Notes: generated by a model not told the origin, from the letters alone. Numbered from the stretch's first letter, positions 23,086 to 36,346 are shown. The stretch: 64,000 nt of DNA from Chelonoidis abingdonii (GCF_003597395.2 NC_133773.1:66587071-66651070); one strand, 5' to 3'. A program made the numbers and translations.

Positions 23086-24520
23086 GGTACATACCTAGGG
23101 GTTAAAAAAAAGAAAAGAAAAGTACATGGCAATAAAGATTGTTTTTCAGTTGCTCATTTGAGTTTCTAAGGCAGGCACTGGTATCTGTGGGAAGCAGTAG
23201 GGAGGATGTCATATCCATACTGACATGCTCGAACTCTTTCCATAAACTCAAGGTTGATGTGTGGGGAGAACATCTCTTTCTACAGAATCAATGGATACAA
23301 GCATAATAGACCTCTTTCATTCCTTTGGTCTGTTTGCAGCTTTAAATAAATACACCAATTATGGCTCCCCACTGGCTTTTTGCTGACCAAGCTTATCTTA
23401 GTAAAAAGCAAAGTTGTCTTTTCTTTGTTCTGCTTCTTTTAGCTAATATTGTTCACTGTTTACTAGGCTTCTGGCGTCTTGGCCAAACTCTGGACTTTGG
23501 GCCTGTAAAAAGAGCTGACACTCTATATCAGGTTGTTACATAAACAGCACACGAATTCTGGCCCTTCAAATCATTATAAGAAAGCAGAACTTTTATATAA
23601 GCAATACTGGTTGGAAAATCTCCTGAAGCTAACTGAAAAAGGCCTTAACTGATTTGCACCATTTTTGAGGTAGAAAGACATGTTTACTTGGGACTTATAG
23701 TCTGGATGTCAAGATTTGGTCCATTACATTTTTGAATAACAGAGCCCACAGATAAAATTGCACAGATCTATATGCACCCAAGCTTTCTCTATTTTTAAGG
23801 ATGGATGTTCAGAATCCGAACCTGGGTGTTGATTCAAATTTCATCTTTAGGTAAGACATAAATTCTTGGAATCCAACAGTTATAATGCAATCATCAAATC
23901 CATGCAAGGTGGGATTTTTAAAAATCTCTCACATTGTCTCAGCAAGGGGGATGTAGATTAAACTGGCAGAGAAAATATAGCCCCTGGCATTCTGGGAGGA
24001 CGAGTGAATTGAGGGGCAGGCTTAGATACTCTAGGGCCTTCTCCCATTTCCCCTCTGCCTCCATCCAGAACTGATATGGAGATCATGCCTGGGCCAGCTC
24101 AGGATTTTCTTATGCTAAGGAAATCCTCAGGTGCTCACTTAAGGTGGCTTTAATTCCCCATATTTAGCAATCGCTACTAGCTGGAATGTGAATCAAGCAT
24201 TTGTCTGATGATTATAAAAAAAGGTGCAACAAAAACCTCAGTATGACCTAAATGTCTAAGAGAACTGTTACCCGCCGTAACTCAGAAGCCTATTGATGAT
24301 GATTTGAACGTTAACTGTTTCACATCTGATCATTTCTAGCAGGAACATTCTGCAATTGTGGGTGTAGGTTGAATAGAGTATCAGTTTGTTTTTTCTGCCA
24401 TCTGACTTTTGATCATAGCTGACAAATTGAACTTATTTTCTATGATATGCAAAAACCAGGCTATCAGTAATGTGGAAGTAGGGAAAGAATTGACAAGGAT
24501 TTGTAGGGGATCTTAATGCA
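23086..24520. other. No gene seen
   Basis: Nothing recognised. An AAAGAAAAG run lies near 23106-23122. Confidence 0.45.
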
Positions 24521-24969
24521 TGTCAGTCTGTTAGCGAGAGTCAGGCTAGCAGTTAACAAGAGTTAGGCCAGCTGTAACCCTAATGGAGCGAGACTTGTAG
24601 AAGCGAGGATGGTGTGAGGCAAATGGGAAAGAACTGTGTGAGAAGTTGTCATGACCTTGCACTGATAACCAAATATGTAGTCTGGCATCTTCTAGAAGTA
24701 AGAAAAATAAGATAACAGGATAGCCTATGTATAAACAAAATGCAGCTGTTGCTTATTATTGTCTGTATTATTGCTTGTTATTGTCTGCAACAAAGGTATA
24801 AATGCTTGCTGTAATTGCTTACCTGTTGAGACACCTGTTTGGGACTGGGGCGACCCTGTGTCCTAGGGCACTCCCTCCCTCTATTGTAATTGCTGGAGAA
24901 ATAATAAAGTATATGATTTTGCTGCACCCAAAGAAAAAGCGAGAACTGAGTTTTTCTCTGACAGTAATA
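24521..24969 (+). mobile_element. Probable solo LTR (plus strand)
   Basis: The left edge is TGTCAGTC (24521) or TGTTAGCG (24529), and the right edge lies around TCTCTGACAGTAATA. A TATAAAT (24797-24803) lies about 100 bp before an AATAAA (24903-24908), the expected U3-R order. No unambiguous target duplication was found. Internal genes are absent. Confidence 0.6.
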
Positions 24970-25076
24970 TAGATAGAATACTGTAATAAGAAAATTAAAT
25001 GACCAGATCGTTTGTGGACATTATTTTTGTAGTGGTGTGGCAGCTTACCTTATTTGTAAGTAATGCAAATCAGTTA

Positions 25077-25280
25077 GGCTAGGTCTACACTAGGAGGGAG
25101 AGTCGACCTAAGATACACAACTTCAGCTATTCTGCTTCTGCCTCTTGCCGAGGTGGAGTTCCAGAGTCGACGGCAGACTGACTGAGGATCAATTTTATCA
25201 AGTCTACACTAGATGCTATAAATCGATCCCCACTAGATTGATCACTACCTGTTGATCTGGCGGGTATTGTAGACATACCC
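25077..25280. mobile_element. PIF/Harbinger MITE with TTA target duplication
   Basis: Ends GGCTAGGTCTACACTA and TTGTAGACATACCC are inverted repeats. Exact TTA triplets flank both sides (25074-25076 and 25281-25283), the TWA target expected for PIF/Harbinger. The interior carries 'gtcgac' and 'aaatcgatcccc' words shared with the element at 26696. Confidence 0.75.
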
Positions 25281-25283
25281 TTA

Positions 25284-26059
25284 GTGTATACACCAGTTTC
25301 GTCAATAGGTACTCAAATGAACCTTAGGATGACATTCGGAATCGGTTCAATATTGATATTAAAAAGAGAATCTCCATTAGTTTACAATTTCCAGTTTAAT
25401 TCTGTGTACTGAAAAAGACATCAACAACTAACAAATTCCATTGCTTATCTATAAGCTTTCTGGCAGTTTGATAAGATCAACTTGCTGTTATGATGAACAG
25501 ATTTTTTCTTAAAGGGTTAGCAGATGGAATAGGTTTGTTTCTATTGCGGTATATGAAATATTATGTGAGGAATATGCAGTCTGTGAGGAGAGGTGTGACT
25601 GGTAATGTGTACAAGTGCTTTCAAAACTTCATCACTCTAGCAAGGTGGTGACTGGATGATTAAAAGGATTGGTAATAATGTACTGAATCCTTCACATCTG
25701 TCACTGGTTTAATGGTTTAAATCTGGCCCAATCAGTAATGGCTAAAAATTATTACTGTATGATGGCTGTGTAATGGCCTACACAAAATAAATTGGCGGTC
25801 TCAGTTCAGTTTCTAATGAACAGATATTCAAGTCAAAACAATCTGCACTCCTGAACAGAGTACTAAATTTGGCACTCCTGAACAGAGAGGTGAACAATAT
25901 TAGTGGAGAAGCATGAACTATATTAGGATTGTTTTAAACAAAACTGCCTGCATTTCCCTTAATAACTTGTCATAACATATCTAAGCATATTCTTGATGAA
26001 TTGATTTTGTAACACTTTATAATAACCAAACAGAAATTAATGCTTAATTGTAATGTAAT
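25284..26059. other. No gene seen
   Basis: AT-rich unique sequence. A short duplicated phrase 'cactcctgaacagag' occurs at 25846 and 25872. Confidence 0.45.
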
Positions 26060-26525
26060 TCCTAGTGGTCAGAGGAGTCTAGCCTAATGGTTGGAGCAGA
26101 ATCAGCATGCAGAACTGGAAGCCTGATCAGGGGACAAGGCAGTGGTCGGGAACCAGAAGTCAGGGGCTAGAACTGAACCAAAACACAGAATCAGATTCAA
26201 GATCAGCAGACAAGCCAGTGGTCAGAGCTGGGAATCAGCAGCAGTTCAGAGGAAGGCAGAGAGAAAGGCCAGGGTTGGATCAGGCACTGGCTGGAGGAGG
26301 GTCCAGACAGGAAGCAGGTCTGGAGCATCTGTGGGCATGGAATGTATTGAACTGTCATTATGTTGCTGTTGCTACAACCCTAAATGGTGATCTGTTGGCC
26401 CTTCTGTCCAATCAGGAAGCACAGTCACGTAGTGAGGGTTTATTGGGCCCAGCTGAGCTCATTAGACTGCTAGGTGACTGCGGCCAGAGTCAGCTGAGTT
26501 CTGACATGCAGGAGGGCATTTATCT
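26060..26525 (+). mobile_element. Purine-rich LTR-like turtle repeat
   Basis: Recurring 'agtcaggg', 'gtcagagctgg' and 'ggcag' words, then 'cagctgagctcattagactg' near 26450. I recognise this order from a GC/AG-rich turtle LTR-type family. An A-box-like TAGCCTAATGG occurs at 26090, but no B box follows. The 140-codon plus-strand frame (26107-26529) results from stop-poor repeat composition. Confidence 0.45.
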
Positions 26526-26695
26526 TTAATGGAAAAAGACTATCACAGTAGTTGCCATTAAAATTCAGTATGTACCAGCTATCATTCCATAGAGGTAGCT
26601 AGATTCTTGCAATTATTTCTATTCTAAGTAACTGAAAATACAGCTTCTCAGATATCAATTGCTGATACAGTATAAGTTCCCATTGTGGTTACTGG

Positions 26696-26981
26696 GGCCT
26701 GGTCTACACTGGGGGGGCAGGGGGTAGATGATCAATCTAAGTTATAACATAGCTGAAGTTGACATACTTAGATTGACTTACCATGGTGTCTTCACCGTGG
26801 TGAGTCAACTGCTGCCGCTCCCCGATCAACCCCGCCTGCACCTCTCACGGTGGTGGAGTACAGGAGTAGACAGGAGAGCACTCGGGGATCGATTTATCGC
26901 TTCTAGACTAGATGCGATAAATCGACCCCCACTGGATCGATTGCTGCCCACTGATCGGGGGAGGGTAGTGTAGACATACCC
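26696..26981. mobile_element. PIF/Harbinger MITE, same family as 25077
   Basis: Starts GGCCTGGTCTACACTG and ends GTGTAGACATACCC. The triplet TGG occurs on both sides (26693-26695 and 26982-26984) and may be a mutated TWA duplication. Inside are 'gatgcgataaatcgaccc' and 'gtggagtacaggagtagac', close to turtle family words. Minus- and plus-strand frames here are by-products. Confidence 0.7.
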
Positions 26982-27119
26982 TGGGAGATGATGGGCCCAA
27001 GACTGCCCAAAGCTAATGGCCCACCCCCTCAACTGAGTGGGATGAGCAGTTGAACCCATGTCACAAATGAATACTGGGAACAACAAATGAAAAAAACAAG
27101 AAGAAGAGTGAAGATTAAA

Positions 27120-27600
27120 GGTTAAAAATCAGGAATGCAGAGGGGTCCACTGAGCAGAGACCCCCTAACAATGCCCACTGTTCCTCTAAGATATCTAAGG
27201 ACTCAGTGGGCACTGCCCAAATGAACTCTGTCTGGGGCAGTGATAAGATGAGGGACCAGAGATAGGCCTCACTTTGCAGAGCATTTCTCTCTCCCCCATT
27301 CCCCGCCCACCATCCAGCTTCCTTCTCCTGTAGTGATGGATGGCTACCTTGGCCAGGATGAGGAGATTGATGAGGAAGTCTTACAACTTTATGGGATTAA
27401 GGATGAGGTGTGCATAAATAAGGAGGTGCAGGGGAAAATGCAGCCAGAACCTCATTAAGAGGTTCTGGAGGAAATGGAAGACTCTCTGTAGCCTGGCACA
27501 CTCTACACAGACATGTGTTACAGTCTTCCTCTTGCCACAGAGGAGCAAGTATCAGGGGAATTCATGAACTGTGACGCATACAAGCCCATGCATACACTCC
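27120..27600 (-). pseudogene. LINE ORF2 C-terminal fragment, decayed
   Basis: On the minus strand, around 27325-27540, the translation includes HVCVECARLQRVFHFL, then LLMRFWLHFPLHLLIYAHL and, after a stop, LLILAKVAIHHYRRRKL. The CG...H....C pattern followed by Leu-rich helices is what I recognise from the C-terminal zinc-knuckle region of a turtle LINE ORF2, probably TX1/L1-like. In an intact element this region would follow the reverse transcriptase domain and help bind nucleic acid. In-frame stops show it is dead. No 3' tail or target duplication was placed. Confidence 0.55.
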
Positions 27601-28655
27601 AGGGAGGAGTTGCCAACTAATATCCCCTGCGGACCCAAAATAGTATAAGAAATGAACTATAACCAATAGCCAGAAAATAAAATCTAATAATAAATGTTAT
27701 AGAATTAGTGTTAAAAGAAATAGTTGTGTGACGATGACATCCTCAGATTTTGCAAAATATATTTTGGCATGAACTGTAGAGCATAAAATATAGACGTTAG
27801 TCTTTGATGTCACATACCTGGTTTATTAATTCCAAAGGACAGTGGCTAATTAATTGAGACTCCAGAATACACTCACCAGTACAGCGGAATGGAAAAAAGC
27901 ACACCTGACGTCAGCAGAAATGTCAGGAATATTAATGTGTCTTTTAAAAGTCGTTTATAGTCACTAACCTAGTTATAATCAATGGCTTAGGAAGATGGGA
28001 AGACAGCATTTGTGATCAGGAGAGGTCAAAGTATGCCTCTGCACATATATAAGATAGAATACTTTGAATGTGAAGTGACTTTATTCCATATTATCCAAGT
28101 TATGAGATATTCTGGTTAAATACAAGAATATATAAAATATTTTAATGTAAAATGTGTTTATGGTATTTGCTTTATCTTAAATAACCTATTCAGTGTCAAT
28201 CTCAACTTTATGTCTAGAGCAGACTACCATATGCCTCCAAAACTACTTCATAGTGTGCCTTGTGCCAAACCAATTCCCAGTTAATTTTCTAATAACATAG
28301 TTGTAGTACAGGGGTATCATTTAAAAGAGAGAAGCATGTATAGTGAGAAAGAGATGAATGATGAACTGCTGTAAGAGGAAATGTAGATAGTTCCTCAGAG
28401 TAAAAAACAGCAAGTTGCCAGAAAAATTAAAACTGTTCATTGGGAAGGAAGAAAAGGGAAAATGTCAAATGTGCTACATGTTGTAGAGAACAAAATGCAG
28501 TACCTGTGTGATGGTGAAGCTATTTTCCCTGTATAGTCAAAACAGACTTGAGATAATGGAAATCTTTCCTCTTTAGTCCAGTTAGAGCACATAAATATAT
28601 GAGGCCAAATTCACCCTGGTGTAACTTCACCAAATTCAGTGGAGTTATATCAAGG
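27601..28655. other. No gene seen
   Basis: AT-rich. A common old repeat phrase ('aattcaccctggtgtaac') occurs near 28610. Confidence 0.45.
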
Positions 28656-28659
28656 ATAA

Positions 28660-29757
28660 ATTTGATTTTATGAATGCACCATAAATATTACATTCAGTTC
28701 TGGGCACCAGATCACCTGAAACTTATTAACAAATTGGACAGTGTTCAGAGCAAAGCAACAAAAATTATCAGGAGACTGACTTGAAAGAATACTTAAAAGG
28801 TCTAAATATATAAAGCTTGTCTGAGGGAAGACATGGTAAAAGACTACAGATATTGAAAGTGTGTAAACACCAAGGCAGGAGACAAATTATTTTAGGTGGT
28901 GTTATTAGATAGTATAACTAGAAGTAATGGGATGAAACTAAAAACGTGAAAATATTTCCTGATAGTGGACCGTATTCTTTTCTATTTCTATACAGGTTCA
29001 TATACAGAGCTCATCACTAGTATCTGAGTGCCTTCCAGTACTTCATTAACCAACATGACTTACATTTTGATTTTCCTCACATGTGTTTTTTTTTTTTCCA
29101 ATCAGCCTTTCCCCCATTAGGCTGTGCAAATCACTGTCGAGGTGGAGTGGGAGGGGGCAGGGAGAGGGAAAGGGACAGGAAGAGGGAGTGGTAAAAATCC
29201 CATCACTCAGGGCTTTTAAAAATAGACTGGCAAAAACCATTAGAAAATACATTATAGAAACACCCCCTGCATAGACTCAGGGAAGGAGATCTAGTAGATA
29301 ATTTTCATATCTAACTTCTGTGAACAAAAGGAAGTACTTTTTCATACAACACATGCTCAACCTTTGGAATTTGTTGCCAGAGGATATTGTGACGGCCAAA
29401 GGTATAACTGAGTTAAAAAATAATTAGAGAAGTTCATGGAGGATAAGTCTATCAGTGATCTTTAGCCAAGAAGATTAGGGATCATAGAATCATAGAATAT
29501 CAGGGTGGGAAGGGACCTCAGGAGGTCATTGAGTCCAACCCCCTGTTCAAAGCAGGGCCAATCCCCAGACATGCTCTGGATATCCCTAAGCCTCTAACTA
29601 CTAGAAGCTGGGACTGGAAAATATAGGGTTGAAGCACTCACTAATTGTCTTGTTCTGTTCATTCCATCTGAAGCACCTGGCGTTGGCCACTGTTGGAAAA
29701 CAGAATACTGGGCTAGATGGGACCATTGGTCAGATCCAATATGGCTGTTCTTATGAA
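28660..29757 (+). mobile_element. CR1 LINE 3' portion, plus strand, broken
   Basis: Typical CR1 tail order: 'gttctgggcaccagatc' (28697), 'agagcaaagcaacaaaaat' (28748), 'aaaggaagtactttttcata' (29327), 'tgccagaggatattgtg' (29374), 'actgggctagatgggacc' (29706) and a tail with 'ctgttcttatgaat'. The element is interrupted by unrelated DNA around 28970-29280 (with a T-run near 29088) and by a minus-strand CR1 piece at 29481. It has no intact reading frame. Confidence 0.75.
29481..29582 (-). mobile_element. CR1 3' end inserted into the CR1 above
   Basis: Begins 'atcatagaatcatagaatat', the reverse complement of the CR1 terminal 8-bp repeat, followed by 'gggaagggacctcaggaggt' and 'caaccccctgttcaaagc'. 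GGAT lies at both borders (29480 region and near 29578). Confidence 0.8.
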
Positions 29758-30329
29758 TATAGTGTACATTACTTATATAAAAGTGTTGGGAAATTATGTT
29801 AACTTACTGTATTATGCTCTGTTCATAATTCTGTTCATCCATGTCAAGTACCCCATAACATTTTGGAAAGCTGAAGTTAGCTTTATCATTCGAAAGCCTG
29901 TTAGAAGCCATGATATGTAAATGGTGTGTCCAGGCACAGGATGGGATGTATGTTGCGGCCAACTCTTTTGGACTGTGATATCCTAAACAGACATAAAAGA
30001 AGTACTGAACAAAACAAGTAGTTAAGGAACAGTTACAAATTGGTGGGTTTGATTTTAGTGACATTAAAAGAGTGTTGTCATTTGCAAACTCATACCATAA
30101 ATACTACTAGCTGAAATGCACACCTCCTGTGTAAGATGAACATGCTGGGATTTAAGAATTGCTTCCTGGAAGGACAGTCTGTATTTATATTTTGTGTATT
30201 ACACTGCTTTGTCTGTAGGCAATAAATTTGATTAAATTTGGTTATTTGGTCTCTTGAACATTTATAAGAATGAACCATAAGTGTTATCAAACAATTGGCT
30301 ATACCTTTTAGTCAATAATGTAAATTCAT
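29758..30329. other. No gene seen
   Basis: Nothing recognised. Confidence 0.45.
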
Positions 30330-31470
30330 AGATTCGAAGGCCGAAAGAGACCAATGTGATCATTTAGTCTGACCTACTATATAACATAGGCCATTGAAAT
30401 GACCCAAAATATTTTGTAGAAGGTATCTTTTAGAAAAAATAGCCCATCTTGATCTAAAAATTGTCTGTGATGAAGAATCCATAATGAACACTGGTAAATT
30501 GCTCCAATAGTTAATTACCCTCATGGTTAAATATTTATGCTTTATTTCCAGTCTGAATATGTCTAGCTTCAGTGTCCAGCCATTGGATCATATTATACCT
30601 TTCTCTGATAGATTGAAGAGTCCACTATCAAATAGTTGTTCTCCAGGTAGGTACATAATCAAGACACCTCGTGACCTTTTCTTTGTTGAGCTAAATCAAT
30701 AGACCTCCCTGAGTCTATGAATACAAGGCAGATTTTCTAATCCTTGAATCCTTCTTGTGGGTCTTATGTAAGCGCTCTCTAATTTATTAACATCCTTCTT
30801 GAATTGTGGACAGCAAAACTGGACACAGTATTCTAACAGTGGTTATACCAGTGCCAAATATAGAAGTAAAATAATCTTTCTACTCTTACTCAAGATTCCC
30901 CTGTTTATGCATCCAAAGATCACACTAACCCTTTTAGGTACAGCATTTCACTGGAAGCTTCTGTTCATCTGATTATTTGCCAGGACCCAAATCATTTTCA
31001 GAGTCACTGCTTTCCAGGACAGAAACCACATCATGTAACTATTGCCTACATTTTTTGTCTGATTTACATTTAACCACATCAAAACACATATTATTGTGCT
31101 TGTGTCTAGTTTACCAGATATTCTAGATTGCTCTGTCTCAGTTACCTGTCCTCTTCATTATTTACCGTGCCCTGAATTTTTGTGTCATTTGCAGAGTTTA
31201 TCAAGTGAAGATTTTATGTTTTTTTCCAGGTCATTGATAAAAATATTAAATAGCATAGGGCCAAAAACCTGTTCCTGTCAGACTCCACTAGAAACACACC
31301 AGTTCAATGATATTTACCTGTTTACATTTTGAGATCTATCAGTTAGCCATTTTTAATTCATTTAACGTGTGCCATGTTAATTTGATATTTTCTAATACAC
31401 GTATTGTAACTAACACTTCAGCTGATTCAGCACCCTTTACATAACACTTGTAAATCTGACCCTATGAATT
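30330..31470 (-). mobile_element. Old CR1-type LINE, minus strand
   Basis: The left edge 'ttcatagattcgaaggcc' and 'tgatcatttagtctgacc' are the reverse complement of a CR1 3' end. Further right, 'tccaggtcattgataaaaat' and 'atagggccaaaaacctg' follow the order seen in long turtle CR1 copies. Many stops and indels show it is old. Confidence 0.7.
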
Positions 31471-33395
31471 TAGAGAAGGGCTTTGAAGCTCAGAAGCTAG
31501 CTGTATTTTGGAGATAGATAAAAATTCAATAAAACATGATGGAAAGTTGTTTCAGCATATGCACAACAGCCATTTAAAAATGTTAGCATCTCCTCTACAA
31601 TCAAAAGAAACATTTTCTTGTTGTGGAAGTGCACTGTGAAGTTTTAATTTCTTAAGAAAGAAAAAAATGAATATTTTTAGCCTCCAGAATCTTTGTTTTA
31701 TTTGCCAACCTGGAAAAAAAGAGAGAGAGTCAGAAATAGTAAGTAAGTAAGTAAATAAATCCTTCTGGATTGTCAGATTGAATAACAAATTCCAGGCCAG
31801 GGAGAATGTGTTTCATTTCACATACTATAGAATGGGGGATTGGATGTAAATGCTTGTATACAGCTTTAAGTACATGGAATTACAAATCTACAATTACATT
31901 TTTTACTCTCTCACTTTCATTTTTTTTAAATGAAAAGTGTCTGCAGAATATTCCATATATGTATTTTAAAATTAAAGCTTTAGAGCATTCCATTAAGAAA
32001 AAAACACTCAGGCCACATTACCAGCATTCAGAGATGCAGCATTAAATAGATGATGCTGTACTCACTTAAGTGTTAATGCAAGACAGATTGTGATTATATT
32101 CCAACAAAGAGAGGCAAAGTAGGACAGTTTTACTATAGTTTTTAATGGGCTTTGAAACTGTTCAAATGAAAAATTCTAGTCACATGGTCATTTCTTTCAG
32201 CCACTTCCATTTCTTTGAAATATAGTCAAGACTGCACTTTTAAAAATTAGAGCACAAAATATATCTTACTATCCAAGAGTACTTATTTCTTGTTATTTTA
32301 AAACAAAGTGTAATTTAGGAGGTATAAACTCCAAATGTTATATATTATAATCACAATCCAGCATAGAAAACCCAATGGATTATAGTTTAAGACAGTATTA
32401 AAATTAATATGACTCTACTCAATTTTGAAAATGTTCTTGGTAGTTGTTCCTAAACTCTAGTCATCAAAAGGGAACTACACTGAACTAATATTTTAAAATC
32501 ACACTGAAAAATTCAGTGAATTTAGACCTATTCTGCGTTAAACTTTTTATTGCAGAAATAATTTTGGACCGTATAAACAAAATAAATTCTACAAATCCTA
32601 GCAAAGTAAAAGAGTTGGAGCTAAAGAGATACATTGATGAGCAATTAATATATTATGACAGGAGATACAGTATTACAATTAACATATGAGAAACACAGGA
32701 ATAATGTACCAGCAAATGGGGGAACTAGACTTTAAATTTACATTTTATTAAAATGATTCACAGTATGCAAAAGTATGCAATGGTGGGGACTACAGAAATA
32801 TTGTTGTCAACAGCCTGGTTAGACTTGTATATCACAGAGCTACTGTAACATCAGCAAATGAGAGTGGAATTCATGACACTTTATTCTCCTATACTTCATA
32901 TTTATTAGGCTATAAGTTTTGAAACTGAGATCATAAATGTTTCCTTTTCCCACTGAAAGATATCCCTTTGTTTTTCATTCAATGGCTATACTGCCATAAA
33001 AACAATGAAACACCTAATATCTGCTATGTATATCTAGGTCTGGGCCATAAAGATGTGCCATGCATTGTAATTTACTTAACTACTCAGCAAGCTACTTCAG
33101 GAATTCTTAGGAAAACATTTAATCAAAGCAGAGCAAAAGGAAGTGTGCGGCATATGGTAGAAATTCCTATGCAAGACCAAATGCATGAACAAAGATGAAA
33201 GAGTAAGGGCATACTATACAGTAGTTTTAATCCAAAAATCTATAAGTAGCCCTCATGATGTCAGTGGAATTCCACAGGGTACAAGTTTCAAGTGGAAGGG
33301 GTATTTGTCAGTTACCATTTATTGATGATCAATGTGCAAACTGTTGTATTATCTCTTTTCTCCCTCTTTTATATTTTTCTCTCTTTTCTGTCCTA
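31471..33395. other. No gene seen; AT-rich
   Basis: Includes an (AAGT)n run near 31738-31757. The stretch 31800-33200 is repeat-poor; conservation cannot be judged by eye. Confidence 0.4.
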
Positions 33396-34065
33396 GGAGC
33401 ATAGGGATTGCCATATTGGACTTACCAGAAGTCCATCTAGTCCAGCACCCTTGTTCTGACATTAGTACCTAATGCTTTGTAGGAAGGTGTAAGTACTTTG
33501 CAGAAGACAGATACCTGCCTCCCATTAGGTCTCATCCAGATCTCTAATGGTTAGTAACAGAGATTGGCTTAAGCACTGGAGCATGCAGTGTAATAATCCT
33601 TTCAAAATGTTTGCCATCATTAATGATAACTCTTATTCTTGGTATCTATACAAATATCCAATCCCTTTCTAAACTTGTTAACATCTTGGCCTCAGCAACT
33701 TTCTGTGACAATGAGTTCCACAGGCTAATTTCACATTGAGTGAAAAAGAATTTCCTTTTATTGATTTTTTTTTAATTCCTCACTTTTTTTGTATTCTGAG
33801 ATGGAGAAAGAAGTTCCCGATCTACCTTCTCGATTCCCTACATTCTTGCATATACTTTTATCATGCCCCTCTTCTTTCTCTCCTTCCAAAGGTAAACATT
33901 CCAATTTTTTCCCATCTCTTTGCACAAAAGTTTTCCCTCATCCTTAATCGTTTTCATATCTCTTCTTTGATTCTTCCTCTGTAGTTCTATAATATCCTTT
34001 TTGAAATGTAGTGAAAAGTGTTGTACATGATATTCCAGATGAAACTTCACCATTGGTTTATATCA
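33396..34065 (-). mobile_element. CR1-type LINE, minus strand
   Basis: Starts 'aggagcatagggattgcc', then 'gtccatctagtccagcac' and, further right, 'tgttaacatcttggcctcag' and 'tgagttccacaggctaa'. This is the order of a CR1 3' region read backwards. It is diverged and non-coding. Confidence 0.7.
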
Positions 34066-34574
34066 AGTCATAATATTTTTTTGTATTATTCATTATCCTA
34101 TTCCTTGTTCATCATTACAGACAACACAGAAAGGAATACTTTTATGACAGACAGTGGGATCTCAAAAACTAGAAAAGAAGAGTAATTTAACAGCAAACCT
34201 TTGTTCTTGGAATTTCTGGATGTTCAAGACAGTAGACAACCAGCACAAAGTGAAATAGACATTTGTTATATCAAAAGGACACCAGGACCATCCATTAGTA
34301 ATATTCTAACATCATCTATATTGTTAGTTTAGATGTCTCAGCTGATATCTCAATATTTCAATACATAAACTATTTAGAAAAAATATGAAAAACAAACACC
34401 TCTTCCCTCCACAAATTAGACGCTTCCAAAGGAAAGCAAAATATAAAAAAATACGATGAGATCCACACCTGTGCAACCTTTTTACACTAGGTATAAGGGC
34501 TGGAGTTGTGTAAAAGGACTGTAAAAGCCCTCCAGTTGGGTGGAGTATCCTTCAACTCAGACACTGGCCTCTAT
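34066..34574. other. No gene seen
   Basis: AT-rich unique sequence. Confidence 0.45.
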
Positions 34575-34833
34575 GGGTATGTCTACATTGCAGTTAAAAA
34601 CCTGCAGCTGGTTTGTGCCAGCTGACTTGGACTTGCAAGGCTCAGACTAAGGAGCTGTTTAATCGCAGTGTAGACATTTGGTCTTGGTCTGGAACCTGGG
34701 CTCTAGGACCCTGAGAGGTGGGAGGCTCCCAGACCTCAGCTGCAGCCTTAGCCCAAACATCTACCTGAGTCCCTTAGCTTGAGTCAGCTGGCATGGGCCA
34801 GCTGTGGGTGTTAATTGCAGTGTAAACATACCC
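34575..34833. mobile_element. PIF/Harbinger-like MITE
   Basis: GGGTATGTCTACATTGCAGT at the left and 'ttaattgcagtgtaaacata' plus CCC at the right are inverted ends over about 27 bp. Flanking triplets TAT and TGT may be a decayed TWA target. The interior has 'cctgggctctaggaccctg' and mirrored 'cagctgac' halves, as in the 40576 and 44613 elements. Confidence 0.7.
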
Positions 34834-35049
34834 TGTAAGGCTGCAAGACTATCCTCTAAGGACCCATCACAATCTCTTGTGTAGGGGACATGTTGGGGGC
34901 TGGGCTGGGGCAGGAAGGGCAAGCAGAGTGAGGCTGAAGCATTGTAAAGTTTCCAAGCAGCACTGTGGCCCACAGTACAGACCAGGGAGGCTGCCATAAT
35001 GTAGTCAGGTTCCCATAGCTCCATCACAAAATCTCATCCGGAATAGGAA
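34834..35049. other. No gene seen
   Basis: Overlaps an 88-codon minus-strand frame without family signal. Confidence 0.4.
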
Positions 35050-35120
35050 AAAATTTCAAAAGCACCTAAGTCCCATGTTTAAAAGACTTGGGCTCACTTA
35101 GGCCCTTCTGAAAATTTTAC
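35050..35120. repeat. Short hairpin MITE
   Basis: 'aaaatttcaaaagcacctaag' type left arm and 'cttaggcccttctgaaaatt' right arm pair imperfectly. It is of the same family as 38384-38515. Confidence 0.5.
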
Positions 35121-36212
35121 CCAGTGTCTCAAATACAAAGATTCTCCAAGATACCAAAATCTTCATCAGTTACCTTAACACAAAACAGAGATCCCCCCAA
35201 AAAAGATAAAAAACAAATCCCTTCATCCCACCCACTGAAAACGGTACAAAACCAGGTAATGCAATCACAGTCCAAAATACAATATTTAGTTCTACTTGAT
35301 CATAGCATTAATGAGCGGGGAAAAAAACCCATAAAAGTTGAGCAGCTGTATTGAGAGCAGCTATTTACTTAGAACTTTAAAGATCTTTCTTCTCTCCTCT
35401 CCAGCATTATAGGATGTAGGTGACTTTGAGAAATATTTCTTTTTGGATGTAACCATTCTATTTCAAAGAGCCTTTAAGAATTTTTATTTGCCATCTGTTT
35501 GTTTTTATACTTCTGGATGGAGAAGCTAAAGCGGATCATGATGAATGCTTATGCAAACCAGATAATAAACACAGTAAAAAGGGGAATTAATTTTTTTCCA
35601 TGAGGATTTACTTAGAACTAGGAGTTATATGTCATGAGGACAGGAGTTGGAGACAGTGCAGCAGATTTTTTAGCTGCTATGAATTGGCATAGCTGTACTG
35701 AGATCAAGGGAGTAATACCAAGTTACACCAGCTGAGTTGTGAATATAGAGGTTCCAGTTGTGTGTCTTGTTCCTTGAGGAGATGACATGGCTAGGACAGA
35801 TCTGAGCACTCAGAATGGGGGACTGTTCTGAGAACACAGTGTTGTCAGAGAATCCAGAAGACTGCCTGTCAAGTATATTTTGTTGCTGCTAGAATTTATT
35901 TCTGTTCAAACTTAGCAAAAAGTAATTGAACATCATGAATTTTCGTGGTACTAGAGACAACTGGAGATTTCTGCATAACATTAAGGTGAAGCTGGCCACT
36001 TTTTAGAAAACTGAGGCAGAGAGGAAGATGATCACAGCTCAGGTGAACGTTTTTCTCTTTCATTCCCCATGAGATGCAGAATCTATTCATAGTACAGTGT
36101 ACCTGACAACGATATGACTAATGGCTAAAGCTGTCTGTAATCACTAAGTTCAATACAAGCATTTGAATTGCCCACATGTAATGTTTGTAATGTTACTGTA
36201 AGGTAGGCATGG
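35121..36212. other. No gene seen
   Basis: Repeat-poor, AT-rich sequence with short frames only. Confidence 0.45.
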
Positions 36213-36338
36213 GATGTGTAGCGAGTCAGTGTGGCTCCTCTCCTGCCCAGGGGAGGGAGCGCCCAGCCAGAAGCCTGAGTGGGCGGGGCTAAGGAGCAGT
36301 GAGCCCGCCCCTCAGAGGGTCAGGCGATGACCTGGAAG

Positions 36339-36346
36339 TACAAAAG
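36339..36346 (+). promoter_or_regulatory. TATA-like box of the LTR (weak)
   Basis: TACAAAAG lies about 120 bp into the LTR and just before a GC-rich leader, where related turtle LTRs carry TATAAAAG. Function is inferred. Confidence 0.3.
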
